The translations under genes and the position numbers were made by a program. A stretch of 64,000 nt of DNA from Steroidobacteraceae bacterium (GTDB lineage: Bacteria; Pseudomonadota; Gammaproteobacteria; Steroidobacterales; Steroidobacteraceae): contig JAQSWD010000018.1 of the NCBI GenBank assembly GCA_029266835.1, positions 1-64,000 on the forward strand, in the 5' to 3' direction. The notes under the pieces were generated by a model. That model did not search any database, was not told the DNA's origin, and was given only the letters and a program-made list of their open reading frames with translations. Positions 1 to 9,699 of this stretch are shown here, in pieces (the stretch's first letter is position 1; each line of letters starts with the position of its first letter).

Positions 1-9
1 GGCGCGTCG

Positions 10-1644
10 GTGCCGAAGTGGTTCCCGGATTCCAGGCGCATCGCCTTCGTCAGCGAGATCTGGACCGACCTCGTGCGCTGGGAAGACCAGGCGGCGCGCA
101 AGAAGGAGCGCGCGGATTCGAAGATGACCGCGAAGGTCTGGACCAAGGCGCCGATCTCCTACTTCGACCACTACCTGGACGATCGCGAGCCGCATCTCTT
201 TTCCATCGGCATCGATGGCGGAGAACTCACGGCCATCACGAGGATGTCCGGATTTTTCCTGTCGAAGGCCGAGGTCGGCTCCTCTTCATATGACATTTCG
301 CCGGACGGCCTCGAAGTCGCGTTCGCGTCCAACGTCGACCGCAGCGGCATCGACAGCAATTTCGACGTCATCCTGGTCGCGGCCTGCGGTTGCAAGCCGC
401 CGCGCAACATCACCGAGGCCAGCAAGAGCGACGACGGCTTCCCCAGGTACAGCCCGGACGGCCGCCGCCTGGCCTTCACACAGCAGCGTCTCAAGGGGTT
501 CTACGCGGATCGCGAACGCCTGATGATGCTCGACCGCAGCACCGGCACCACTGTCGGCCTCACCGAGGACTGGGACCGCGCCGTCGACGGCCTGGTGTGG
601 GAGCGCGACTCGCGCAGCTTGTTAGGCACCATCGATGACGCCGGCACGCGACGCGTGTACCGCTTCCGGCTCGATGGTGGCACGCCGACCGCCGTGACCA
701 AGGCCGCCACGTTCGGCGCGCTGGCGCTGTCGGCCAATGGCAAGGGACTGGTGGCGATCCGCCAGACCTTCATCGAGCCTCCCACGCTGGTGTCTCTGAA
801 CGCGCGCAGCGGCGTCTCGACCAAGCTCACCACGTTCAACGACGCGGCCCTGGCCGGCATCGACCACGGCAAGTACGAGAGCGTCACCTACAAGGGCGCG
901 CGCAACGAAGACATCCAGATGTGGGTAACCTATCCACCCGGCTTCGACGCCACGAAGAAGTACCCGGCGTTGATGCTGCTGCATGGCGGCCCGCACAACG
1001 CCATCACCGATGCGGTGCAGTGGCGCTGGAACGCGCAGGTGTTCGCGTCCTGGGGCTATGTCGTGACCTGGCACAACTTCCATGGCTCCAGCGGGTTCGG
1101 CAACGAGTTCGCCGATTCCATCAATCCCGACCGCATCAGCATGCCGTACGAGGACACCATCAAGGCGGCCGAGTGGCTCAAGGCGAAGCCTTTCATCGAC
1201 GCCGACCGCATGGTGGCCGCGGGCGGCAGCTACGGCGGCTTCCTCGCCGCCACGTTGTTGGGCCGCGAGCATCCGTTCAAGACGCTGGTGGCGCACGCCG
1301 CCGTGTACAACAACTTCACGCAGATCGGCGCCGACTACGGCGCGGAAAAGGAACGCTTCTTCGACTTCTGGGACAAGCCCGAGGAATTCGCGAAGTATTC
1401 GCCGCACACCTCGGCGGGCAAGTTCAGGACGCCCACGCTGGTGATCCACAATCTCAATGACCTGCGCGTGCCGCTGAACCACGGCATCGAGCTGTTCAAC
1501 ACGCTGCAGAAGCGCGGCGTCGCCTCGAAGCTGGTGTATTTTCCGGACGAGAACCACTGGGTGCTGAAGCCGCAGAATTCGCTGTTCTGGTACAAGACCG
1601 TGCGCGAGTGGATCGCGCAGTACGCCGCGCCCGGCGCGAAGTGA
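10..1644 (+). CDS. S9 family (prolyl oligopeptidase-type) peptidase with WD40-like beta-propeller; 5' end probably outside the window
   Basis: ORF 544 aa; propeller repeats (SPDG..AF), catalytic-domain motif GGSYGGF, C-terminal DENHW histidine region. Confidence 0.9.
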   Translation: MPKWFPDSRRIAFVSEIWTDLVRWEDQAARKKERADSKMTAKVWTKAPISYFDHYLDDREPHLFSIGIDGGELTAITRMSGFFLSKAEVGSSSYDISPDGLEVAFASNVDRSGIDSNFDVILVAACGCKPPRNITEASKSDDGFPRYSPDGRRLAFTQQRLKGFYADRERLMMLDRSTGTTVGLTEDWDRAVDGLVWERDSRSLLGTIDDAGTRRVYRFRLDGGTPTAVTKAATFGALALSANGKGLVAIRQTFIEPPTLVSLNARSGVSTKLTTFNDAALAGIDHGKYESVTYKGARNEDIQMWVTYPPGFDATKKYPALMLLHGGPHNAITDAVQWRWNAQVFASWGYVVTWHNFHGSSGFGNEFADSINPDRISMPYEDTIKAAEWLKAKPFIDADRMVAAGGSYGGFLAATLLGREHPFKTLVAHAAVYNNFTQIGADYGAEKERFFDFWDKPEEFAKYSPHTSAGKFRTPTLVIHNLNDLRVPLNHGIELFNTLQKRGVASKLVYFPDENHWVLKPQNSLFWYKTVREWIAQYAAPGAK

Positions 1645-1660
1645 ATCGGGAGCCCCAACC

Positions 1661-2776
1661 ATGAAGACCCTCATCAAACGCCGCACGCTGTTGTCACTCG
1701 CCGCGGCCGGTGCGCTCGCACAGGTCACACCCGCCTGGGCGGCGAAGAAGCCCAAGCCCCTGCGCATACTCATACTGGGCGGCACGCGGTTCATTGGATT
1801 GCACATGACGGCCCTGGCTCTCGAGCGTGGCCACCAGCTCACGTTCTTCAATCGCGGCAAGACCAAGACCGACCGGTATCCCGACGTGGAACGCATCAAG
1901 GGCGACCGCAACGGCGAGATCGACGGACTCAAGGACCGCGAGTGGGATGCGGTCATCGACAACTCGGGTTATGTGCCGCGGCACGTCCAGCTCTCGGCCG
2001 AGCTGCTGGCGCCGAACGTGAAGCTGTACGTTTTCACTTCGTCCATTTCCGTGTATCCGGATTTCAGCGTGCCGCGCGATGAGTCGTCCCCCGTGGGCAA
2101 GCTCGCCGACGAATCCACCGAAAAGGTGGATGGCGAAACCTACGGACCTCTCAAGGCGCTGTGTGAGCAGGCCGCGGAGCGCGCCATGCCCGGCCGCACC
2201 TGCATCATCCGCCCCGGCCTGATCGTGGGGCCGGACGACAACACGGATCGATTCACTTACTGGCCGGCTCGCGCGGCCCGGGGCGGAGAATTCATCGCGC
2301 CGGGTTCCCCCGCCGATGCGTTCCAGGTGATCGACGCGCGCGATCTCGCCGCCTTCGCGATCAATGCCGTGGAGAACAACCACAGCGGCATCTACAACCT
2401 GGTTTCGAACGTCAATGAGTTCAAGTTCGGCCAGCTCACCGATGCCTGTATCGCGTCCGCCAACAAGCGGGCGAAACCCAAGGACAAGCCACGCGCCACC
2501 TGGTTGCCCGCCGAGTTCCTCGAGGAACAGCAGGTAGCACCGTGGAGCGACATGCCCGTGTGGCTGCCGGCCAAGGGTGACGAAGCCGCGTTCGCCGGCA
2601 CCAGCAACAAGGCGGCGGTCGCCAAGGGCCTGAAGATCACGCCGCTCATGAAGACTGTGGACGACACCTTGGCCTGGCATCTCTCCCGTCCCGCCGAAGA
2701 GCGAGATAAACTGAAGTCCGGCATCGCGGCGGACAAGGAAGCGGCGGTACTGGCGGCGTGGAAGGCCAAGGCCTGA
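1661..2776 (+). CDS. NAD-dependent epimerase/dehydratase family protein with Tat-like signal (KRRTLLSLAAAGALA)
   Basis: RILILGGTRFIGLHMT Rossmann motif; full-length 371 aa ORF. Confidence 0.85.
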   Translation: MKTLIKRRTLLSLAAAGALAQVTPAWAAKKPKPLRILILGGTRFIGLHMTALALERGHQLTFFNRGKTKTDRYPDVERIKGDRNGEIDGLKDREWDAVIDNSGYVPRHVQLSAELLAPNVKLYVFTSSISVYPDFSVPRDESSPVGKLADESTEKVDGETYGPLKALCEQAAERAMPGRTCIIRPGLIVGPDDNTDRFTYWPARAARGGEFIAPGSPADAFQVIDARDLAAFAINAVENNHSGIYNLVSNVNEFKFGQLTDACIASANKRAKPKDKPRATWLPAEFLEEQQVAPWSDMPVWLPAKGDEAAFAGTSNKAAVAKGLKITPLMKTVDDTLAWHLSRPAEERDKLKSGIAADKEAAVLAAWKAKA

Positions 2777-2848
2777 CCAGACATAAACACACAATTCCAC
2801 GCCGGAAACGGCTATACGCTTCGTGCGAACCCAGGGTCACCGGGAGAG

Positions 2849-3394
2849 TTGGACATGCCTGGCTCGATTTCGACACGACGCCCGATGGTCATCGGCCTTT
2901 GCTTCATGCTGTTCGGGCTGCAGAGCTGTGGCGGTGGTGGCGGTGGCGATGCCGGGGGCGGCGGCACCAACTCGGGCTTCAGCGTCGACCTGACGACGCG
3001 CGGAAACAATAGCGCGCAGACGTCGACCTTCATTTTCGGCAATAACATCGTCTTCGACATCAGTGTGACGAGCCGTTCCGGCGGGACGCAGGTGCTCACG
3101 CTACCGACCAGCCAGGTTTACGATCTCGCCGTATTCACCGAGGGCGCTCAGGCTCCGATCTGGCGCTGGTCGTTCAACCGTACATTCACGCCAGCAGCGA
3201 CGACTCTCACGTTCGGGTCCCACCAGTCCATCAACTATCTGTTCATCTGGGATGGCGTGCTCGAAGACGGCACCCAGATCATGCCGGGCACGTACGAGGT
3301 GCGCGGGGCGCTGGCCTACCCGCAGTACGCGAACGACTGGCGGGGCAACGACGAGTTCGCGAGCCCCTTCCGAAAGTTCACGGTTACCAATTGA
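2849..3394 (+). CDS. Putative lipoprotein with BsuPI-like (intracellular proteinase inhibitor) domain
   Basis: Lipobox-like LQSCGGGGGG; FDISVTSRSG...VYDLAV...WRWS pattern resembling BsuPI. Confidence 0.6.
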   Translation: MDMPGSISTRRPMVIGLCFMLFGLQSCGGGGGGDAGGGGTNSGFSVDLTTRGNNSAQTSTFIFGNNIVFDISVTSRSGGTQVLTLPTSQVYDLAVFTEGAQAPIWRWSFNRTFTPAATTLTFGSHQSINYLFIWDGVLEDGTQIMPGTYEVRGALAYPQYANDWRGNDEFASPFRKFTVTN

Positions 3395-3403
3395 GCCCGC
3401 TTT

Positions 3404-3880
3404 TCACAGCGGGCCAAAGGGCCTGGAGTCCGCCTCGTCGTAGACATCGACGCGCTTGCCGGACTTGACCATGCGCTTGCCCAGCTTCGGGAATTCCGCG
3501 ACGTCGAACTCGCGGTTCTCGCCGCCGGATAGATAGACCAGGTCGCCGGGCCCGGGATTGCGCATCAGGTGCGCGACGGACGGCGCCGGGAAGCCGATGA
3601 AATCGCCGGCGCCCACTTCGTATTCCACATCGTCGATGAGCGCGATGGCGCGTCCCGCCAGTACGTAGATCCACTCTTCTTCATGCTGGTGCGAGTGGTA
3701 GACGTACGATTCGCGGCCGGCGGGCACGCGGATGAAGTTCACGCCCGTGCGCTTCAGGCCTACGCTGCGCGCCAGCTGCGTGCCGTGCATCTCGGAGTTG
3801 GGATTCCACGGATGTGAAAACTGCTGGGAATGCGCGGTGATGTCCGCGGCGCGAACGATGTTGAGGCTGGGTTTGTCCAT
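3404..3880 (-). CDS. Cupin domain protein
   Basis: YHSHQHEEEWIYVLAG and GDFIGFPAPSVAHLM cupin motifs. Confidence 0.85.
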   Translation of the reverse strand: MDKPSLNIVRAADITAHSQQFSHPWNPNSEMHGTQLARSVGLKRTGVNFIRVPAGRESYVYHSHQHEEEWIYVLAGRAIALIDDVEYEVGAGDFIGFPAPSVAHLMRNPGPGDLVYLSGGENREFDVAEFPKLGKRMVKSGKRVDVYDEADSRPFGPL

Positions 3881-3948
3881 GCCGCAACCTTAGCGGTTTT
3901 CGGCGGCGGCGGAGAAGACGGCGCGCCGGAGACGCGCCGTCCGCGATT

Positions 3949-4149
3949 TCAGGCTGGCGGAGACTCGGCTGACTTGCGGCCCAACAGCCAGAGGATGCCG
4001 CCCACCACGATCATCGCGATCCGGATGCCGTTCCCGACCCCGGTGCCCCAGTTGTCCACCCAGCTGACCAGGATGAATTCCATGTTGATCAGGTGCAACA
4101 CGAAGGACCCGGCCCCCATGAGGACCAGAAAGCCGCCAAAACCCTGCAT
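3949..4149 (-). CDS. Small two-TM hypothetical membrane protein (66 aa)
   Basis: Two hydrophobic segments in a short ORF in an otherwise non-coding gap. Confidence 0.5.
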   Translation of the reverse strand: MQGFGGFLVLMGAGSFVLHLINMEFILVSWVDNWGTGVGNGIRIAMIVVGGILWLLGRKSAESPPA

Positions 4150-4238
4150 GTGTTTCCCCTCGTCGTAGGTTGTAGTTGTTGTCGACGAAGCAGGACCTTA
4201 CGCCGCGGCGATAGCTAGGGCAAGCCCGGAAGAAATGT

Positions 4239-4577
4239 CTATAGATAGACTCTTGCCAGGCTGTACGCCAGCATGCCCACGGCCAGGCAGCCCACGATGT
4301 TGCGCGACCAGATGAGCCACAGGCCGCTGGCGAAGACGCCGACGAGCCGCGGGTTGAACAGGCTGGTGTCCAGCGCACTGCCGCCGTGGATCAACACGTC
4401 CGGCGCGATGATGGCGGCCAGCGTGCACACCGGCGCGTAACGCAGCGCCACCTCGGCCCGGTGGCTCAGCTTGATCTTCGCGCCCGCGACGAAGAAGGAC
4501 GTGCGCGTCACCAGCGTCGACAGCGTGAGTCCAACTACCACCGCCGCCATCGCGATGCCCGATAACGGATCAATCAT
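4239..4577 (-). CDS. azlD: AzlD family branched-chain amino acid export subunit
   Basis: 112 aa, TM-rich, overlaps azlC stop by 4 nt. Confidence 0.8.
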   Translation of the reverse strand: MIDPLSGIAMAAVVVGLTLSTLVTRTSFFVAGAKIKLSHRAEVALRYAPVCTLAAIIAPDVLIHGGSALDTSLFNPRLVGVFASGLWLIWSRNIVGCLAVGMLAYSLARVYL

Positions 4578-5317
4578 GCGGCCTCCGCGGCGCTTGGATC
4601 ACGCGGCCGGAATCGATCCGTGAGCGTCGCGGCCAGGATGCCGGCGATGGCGCCGGCGAACAGTCCCAGCTTGTAAGGCAGGCCGTGCGCCAGCAGCGCG
4701 ACCAGGGCGCCAGTAATCGCGCCCACCACCGCGGGCCTCATGTTGAGCGCGGGCCCCACCAGCGCCACCAGCGCCAGTGTCCCGGTGAACTCCAGTCCCC
4801 AATCGGTGGGGATGTAGCTGGCGCCGACGATGCCGGTGAGCGCCGAAACATGCCAGGTGACCAGGTTCATGCTCACCATGCCCGCGAACCAGGAATCGCG
4901 ATGCGTGGCAGGCAGCGTGTTCTCCTGCGCCGCGCGCATGAAGCGCACGAAGGTGAAGTCGGTCATGAAGAAACCGAGCGTCATGCGTCGTTTGAGCGCC
5001 AGGTGCGCGAAGTGCGGACGCATGGCGGCGCTGTAGATGACGAACCGGAGGTTGGTGATGAACCCGGTGGCGATGATCACCCACAGTGGCGCGCCGGCGA
5101 CGATCAGCGGCAGCGCGGCCAACTGGGCCGAGGCCGCGTTCACCATCATCGACATGGCGATGGCCCAGGGCACGTCGAGGCCGCCCTTCACCATGGCGAC
5201 GCCGCTGACCAGGCCCCAGGCACAGGAACCGGGTAGATAGGGAAGGATGGCGAGACGCCCGGCGCGGAATGCGGCGTGCCGCGCGGCGGCGTCGGAGCCC
5301 GGTCCGGACGCGCTCAC
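4574..5317 (-). CDS. azlC: AzlC family branched-chain amino acid permease
   Basis: PGSCAWGLVSG, NLRFVIYSAAMRPH; GTG start at 5317 overlaps the gloA stop (GTGA). Confidence 0.85.
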   Translation of the reverse strand: MSASGPGSDAAARHAAFRAGRLAILPYLPGSCAWGLVSGVAMVKGGLDVPWAIAMSMMVNAASAQLAALPLIVAGAPLWVIIATGFITNLRFVIYSAAMRPHFAHLALKRRMTLGFFMTDFTFVRFMRAAQENTLPATHRDSWFAGMVSMNLVTWHVSALTGIVGASYIPTDWGLEFTGTLALVALVGPALNMRPAVVGAITGALVALLAHGLPYKLGLFAGAIAGILAATLTDRFRPRDPSAAEAA

Positions 5318-5733
5318 CAGGCGCCGGTATTGGGCATCGACGCCCAGGGCTCGCATGGCGGCAGCGACCCGTCCTTCTGCAATAGTTCGATGGAGATGCC
5401 GTCGGGCGAACGCACGAAAGCCATGCGCCCGTCGCGCGGCGGTCGATTGATGGTGATGCCGTGCTTCTGCAGGCGCTCGCAGGTGGCGTAGATGTCGTCC
5501 ACGGCATAGGCCACGTGGCCGAAATTGCGGCCGCCGCCGTACTGCTCGGGCTCCCAGTTATGGGTGAGCTCGATCTGCGCGCCGGAATCACCCGGGGCGG
5601 CCAGGAAGATCAGCGTGAACTTGCCCTGCGGATAATCGTTGCGCTTGATGACCTCGAGGCCGAGGGCCTCGCAGTAGAACTTGAGGGAGGCATCCACGTC
5701 CGTGATGCGCACCATCGTGTGCAGGTATTTCAT
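5314..5733 (-). CDS. gloA: Lactoylglutathione lyase (glyoxalase I)
   Basis: MKYLHTMVRITDVDASLKFYCEALGLE; ELTHNWEPEQY; FVRSPDGISIELLQK. Confidence 0.9.
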   Translation of the reverse strand: MKYLHTMVRITDVDASLKFYCEALGLEVIKRNDYPQGKFTLIFLAAPGDSGAQIELTHNWEPEQYGGGRNFGHVAYAVDDIYATCERLQKHGITINRPPRDGRMAFVRSPDGISIELLQKDGSLPPCEPWASMPNTGAW

Positions 5734-5826
5734 GCCAGGCGCTCGATTCTCAGGCGCTCACACGCCACTTCAAACGGCGTCGAAGCGACGCCGTCCGTGC
5801 AGCTTGGAGCGGTTCTCCATGACTCC

Positions 5827-7716
5827 TTAGAACATCTCCGAGGCGCCAGGCGGCTTCACGTCCACCTTCTTGCGCGACGGAATCCAATCGCCCGTGATCA
5901 TGGCCTCGTAAGGCTGGCCCGGGCCGACCATGGGGTACACGCCCGCATCGGGATCGATGATGACCTCGAGGAAAGCCGCGCCCTTGAAGGCGAGGAACTC
6001 CGCGATCACGCGTGGCACATCCGCCTTCTTGTCCAGACGCACGGCGTACTTGTATCCGTCAGCCTGCGCGGCCTTGATGAAGTCCTTGGTATGCAGAGTC
6101 TTTTCGGACGCCGAGAGGCGGCCCTTGTGGAACAGCTTCTGCCACTGCTTCACCATGCCGTCGCCGTTGTTGTTGAGCACCACGAGCTTGATGGGCAGGT
6201 TGTAGGTAGTCGCCGTTTCCATCTCGCCGATGTTCATGCGCACCGAGGCGTCGCCGTCGATATCGATGACCAGCTTGTCGGGATTGGCGAACTGCGCGCC
6301 GATGGCCGCCGGCAAACCGAAGCCCATGGTTCCCATGGAACCCGAGGTGAGCCACAACCGCGGCTTCTTGAAGTCGAAGTATTGCGCCGACCACATCTGG
6401 TGCTGGCCCACGCCGGTGGCGATGATGGCCTCGCCCTTCGTGACCCGATTGATCTCTTCGAGTACGTAGTAAGGCTGGATCTGCTCGCTGGCGCGGTCGT
6501 AATTGAACGCGTACTTGCTGCGCATCTCGTCGAGATACTCCAGCCACTTGGATCGATCGCGCTGGAAACCCATGCGCTTGCCGTGCGCGGTGAGCATGCG
6601 CAGCGCCTCGGGCAGTTCGCCCACGTGGCTCCACTGCACGCGCTTCACCTTGTTGATCTCGGCGCGGTCGATGTCGAAATGCGCGATGGCCTTGGCGTTC
6701 GGCGCGAACCTGGCCGGCGTGCCGGCAACGCGATCGTCGAAACGCGCGCCGATGGCGATGAGGAAATCGCAATCGTCCACGGCGTAGTTGGCGAAGGCCG
6801 CGCCGTGCATGCCCAGCATGCGCATCGAAAGCTTGTCGGTGGTGTCCACGGCGCCGATGCCCATGAGCGTGGTGACCACGGGGATGTCGAAAGCGCGCGC
6901 GAACTCGCGCAGTTCTTCCGCGGCGTTGCCATTGACGACGCCGCCGCCGGCGTAGATCAGCGGACGTTGCGACTCGCCCAGCATCTCGAAGAAATGGTTG
7001 GCCTCGGTGCCGTCGATGATGTCGGTAGTGAGGCTCTCGAGACGTTTGCGGTATCCCGGCATGGGCAGCGTGCCCGTGCCCTTGAACTCACCCTGCCAGT
7101 TCTGCACGTCCTTCGGCACGTCGACGACCACCGGGCCGGGACGGCCGGTACGCGCAATCTCGAAGGCCGTGCGCACCGTGGCCTCGAGCTTCTCGGGATC
7201 GGTGACCAGAAAGACGTGCTTGGCCACCGAACCCATGATCGATGACACCGGCGCTTCCTGGAACGCATCGCTGCCGATGGCGCTGCGCGGCACCTGTCCG
7301 CAGATCACCACCATGGGGATGGAATCGGCCATGGAATCGCGGATGGGCGTCACCGTGTTGGTGGCGCCGGGACCCGACGTGACGACGGCAACTCCCACGC
7401 GGCCGCTGGCGCGCGCGTAACCCGCGGCCATGAAGCCCGCGCCCTGCTCATTGGCGGGAACGATGAGCGGCATCTGCGGCTCGCCCTTCTTCGCGCGATC
7501 TTCGTTGAAGCAGAACACCGCGTCGTAGGTGGGCAGGATGGCGCCGCCCGAGTACCCGAAAATCGTCGTGACACCCTCGTCCGCCAATACCTGCACGATC
7601 ATCTCGGCGCCGGTCATCTTCTTGCCGGCCAGCGGGTGCTGGATGGAGGGCGCGCTCGACTGCGTCGACCGCGTCAAGTCACGGTACTTGTCTGTTTTCG
7701 GGGGGGTTTTTGCCAT
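5827..7716 (-). CDS. ilvB: Acetolactate synthase large subunit
   Basis: ThDP-enzyme motifs (GYSGGAILPTYDA; GPGATNTVTPIRDS; IDGDASVRMN); 629 aa. Confidence 0.95.
   Translation of the reverse strand: MAKTPPKTDKYRDLTRSTQSSAPSIQHPLAGKKMTGAEMIVQVLADEGVTTIFGYSGGAILPTYDAVFCFNEDRAKKGEPQMPLIVPANEQGAGFMAAGYARASGRVGVAVVTSGPGATNTVTPIRDSMADSIPMVVICGQVPRSAIGSDAFQEAPVSSIMGSVAKHVFLVTDPEKLEATVRTAFEIARTGRPGPVVVDVPKDVQNWQGEFKGTGTLPMPGYRKRLESLTTDIIDGTEANHFFEMLGESQRPLIYAGGGVVNGNAAEELREFARAFDIPVVTTLMGIGAVDTTDKLSMRMLGMHGAAFANYAVDDCDFLIAIGARFDDRVAGTPARFAPNAKAIAHFDIDRAEINKVKRVQWSHVGELPEALRMLTAHGKRMGFQRDRSKWLEYLDEMRSKYAFNYDRASEQIQPYYVLEEINRVTKGEAIIATGVGQHQMWSAQYFDFKKPRLWLTSGSMGTMGFGLPAAIGAQFANPDKLVIDIDGDASVRMNIGEMETATTYNLPIKLVVLNNNGDGMVKQWQKLFHKGRLSASEKTLHTKDFIKAAQADGYKYAVRLDKKADVPRVIAEFLAFKGAAFLEVIIDPDAGVYPMVGPGQPYEAMITGDWIPSRKKVDVKPPGASEMF
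7696..7702. repeat. Seven-base G/C homopolymer within ilvB codons 4-6 (approximate position)
   Basis: Reverse strand ATGGCAAAAACCCCCCCGAAAACA. Confidence 0.85.
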
Positions 7717-7802
7717 AGATTCAGGGAGCCTAGCAGTTTGCAGGCCGGCTTCAAACCGCTATCCTCGGCGGCGTGCAGACACAGCCACAGACCCTACAGA
7801 AG

Positions 7803-8303
7803 ATGCGTCATATCATCGCCATCCACCTGCAGAACGAGGCCGGCGCGCTCACCCGCGTCACCGGGCTTTTCTCGACGCGTGGCTACAACATCGAGTCGCT
7901 GTCGGTGGCGGCCACGGATGACCCGCTGGTATCGCGCGTCACGCTGGTGACCAAGGGCGCGGACGGCGTGATCCTGCAGATCGTCAACCAGCTCAACAAG
8001 CTCATCGACGTAGTCGCGGTCGAAGACCTGACGCGCGGCGAACACATCGAGCGTGAACTGGTGGTGCTCAAGCTGCGAATCGAGCCACAGCTCGTGGATT
8101 CGGTGCGCGGTTATGTCGTGCGGGCCGGTGGCCGCGTGCTCGAACCTTCGCCGGATGGCTTCGTCGTGGAGCTCACGGCGTCCGAGGCCGAGGTGAACCA
8201 GTTCGTCTCCGACCTGGGCGGGCGCACCGACATCGTCGAAGTAGTTCGATCGGGCGCGCTGGCCGTCGGCCGCAACGCGCGCGCGCTGCACGTAGTCAGG
8301 TAA
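7803..8303 (+). CDS. ilvH: Acetolactate synthase small subunit (ACT domain)
   Basis: MRHIIAIHLQNEAGALTRVTGLFSTRGYNIESLSV; start chosen at the internal ATG. Confidence 0.93.
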   Translation: MRHIIAIHLQNEAGALTRVTGLFSTRGYNIESLSVAATDDPLVSRVTLVTKGADGVILQIVNQLNKLIDVVAVEDLTRGEHIERELVVLKLRIEPQLVDSVRGYVVRAGGRVLEPSPDGFVVELTASEAEVNQFVSDLGGRTDIVEVVRSGALAVGRNARALHVVR

Positions 8304-8327
8304 CGCGCGCGCCCGCACGGCGCGCCT

Positions 8328-9212
8328 TCAGGCGGCGCGCGGGCCGGAGTCCTGCCGCGCCGCGGGTGGCGCGGCATTCGCCGCTTCCGGCACCAGCAAT
8401 ACGTCGCACTCCGAATTCTGCAGCGCTTCGTGAGCCGTGCTGCCCAGCAGTGCCCGCCGGAAGCGCCCATGGCCACGCGTGCCCAGTATCAGCAGGTCCG
8501 GCCGCACTTCGGTCATCGCCTGGCGGATCGCCGGGGCGGGCCGCGCATCCATCAACATGACGCGATAGCGCCCGGGCTCGCGGCTGTACTGCTGCAGTTC
8601 CGCGTGGATCATCGCGGCGGCCTGCGACATCGACGCCGAGGCGTAACGCGCCACGCTGAGATTACCCACGCCGACGGTGTTCATCATGGCCTCGTACGGC
8701 GGCTCGTGCGCATGCACCACGGCCAGCCGCGCACCTTCGGCAAGCGGCAGCCGTTCGGCCAGGCGCACCACCTGCTGCGTGGCGGGTGACCCGTCCAGCG
8801 CCAGGAGCACGGAGTCGTAGGCGGCGCGTCCGGGGCGTCGCACGACCAGCACGGGACGGCGCGCTTCCGAGAGCAGCCTCTCGGTCAGCGTGCCGCGCAA
8901 CGCGTCGGCCGTCTTTTGCTCATGAGGCCCGATGACCACCAGATCCACGTTGGCCGCTTCCTCGCAGACCACCGTGGACGGACGACCGCAGCGCAGGACC
9001 AGCTGGATGCCATCGCCGGCGTGCCGCGCGCGATGCGCGAGCCGGCCGCTGGCACTCAGCAGCCGCTGCTCCAGTGTGCCGTTCTCGGCGCCCATGGGCG
9101 GCACCACGTGCACCAGCGTCAGGCTGGCGCGCAAGGCATCGCGAAGCTGGCAGGCACGGTCGACGGCCGCCTCGCTGCGAGGTTCGAGATCAGTGGCGCA
9201 CAGCAGTTTCAT
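8328..9212 (-). CDS. Universal stress protein, two Usp domains
   Basis: Two repeats ending VVIGPHEQ... and LLILGTRGHGRFRRALLGSTAHEAL. Confidence 0.88.
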   Translation of the reverse strand: MKLLCATDLEPRSEAAVDRACQLRDALRASLTLVHVVPPMGAENGTLEQRLLSASGRLAHRARHAGDGIQLVLRCGRPSTVVCEEAANVDLVVIGPHEQKTADALRGTLTERLLSEARRPVLVVRRPGRAAYDSVLLALDGSPATQQVVRLAERLPLAEGARLAVVHAHEPPYEAMMNTVGVGNLSVARYASASMSQAAAMIHAELQQYSREPGRYRVMLMDARPAPAIRQAMTEVRPDLLILGTRGHGRFRRALLGSTAHEALQNSECDVLLVPEAANAAPPAARQDSGPRAA

Positions 9213-9624
9213 GGGAGCTCCTTACTTTTTCTATGCGCAGGCGGCGGATTCCGCCTGGCATGAGCCACTCCACCTCGTCACCTTCGCGGTAACCGAGCAA
9301 CGCGGTGCCGAGCGGCGCGAGCACGGAAATCCGGCCCTCCGCGGGCTGGGTCTCGTGCGGATACACCAGCGTGATCTCGCGGCGATCGCCTGCGGTCACG
9401 TCGACCACCGTGGCCACGCTGTACATGGTGATGACGCCGGGCGGAATGTCGTCCGGAGACACGATGATGGCGCGCTCGAGTTCGGCGCGCAGTTCGCGCA
9501 GGTGCGCGAGATCGTGCGCTCCCTCGCGTCCCCCGTCGAGCAGGAACGACAGGCGGCGCGCGTCGCCTTCGGCGACGAATATGGCGGGGCGGCCCGCGGG
9601 CAGGTGCAATGGTGAAAAGCTCAT
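9190..9624 (-). CDS. rnk: Rnk/GreA-GreB C-terminal domain protein (nucleoside diphosphate kinase regulator-like)
   Basis: AELERAIIVSPDDIPPGVITMYSVATVVD...ISVLAPLGTALLGYREGDEVEW; start at 9624, overlaps usp. Confidence 0.85.
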   Translation of the reverse strand: MSFSPLHLPAGRPAIFVAEGDARRLSFLLDGGREGAHDLAHLRELRAELERAIIVSPDDIPPGVITMYSVATVVDVTAGDRREITLVYPHETQPAEGRISVLAPLGTALLGYREGDEVEWLMPGGIRRLRIEKVRSSHETAVRH

Positions 9625-9699
9625 GCGGGCAATTCTGGCCAAACCGCATGCTTCGGACAATTTGAAAGATTCGCCAAATCGGTTAGCTTTTGTCGAACC

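Noticed and set aside
622-1962. 446-aa minus-strand ORF spanning the S9 peptidase/epimerase boundary
   Set aside because: Shadow ORF; both plus-strand genes have recognisable domains.
5461-7245. 594-aa plus-strand ORF opposite ilvB
   Set aside because: Low-complexity Arg/His/Ala/Val-rich translation typical of the antisense frame of a GC-rich gene; ilvB on the other strand is unambiguous.
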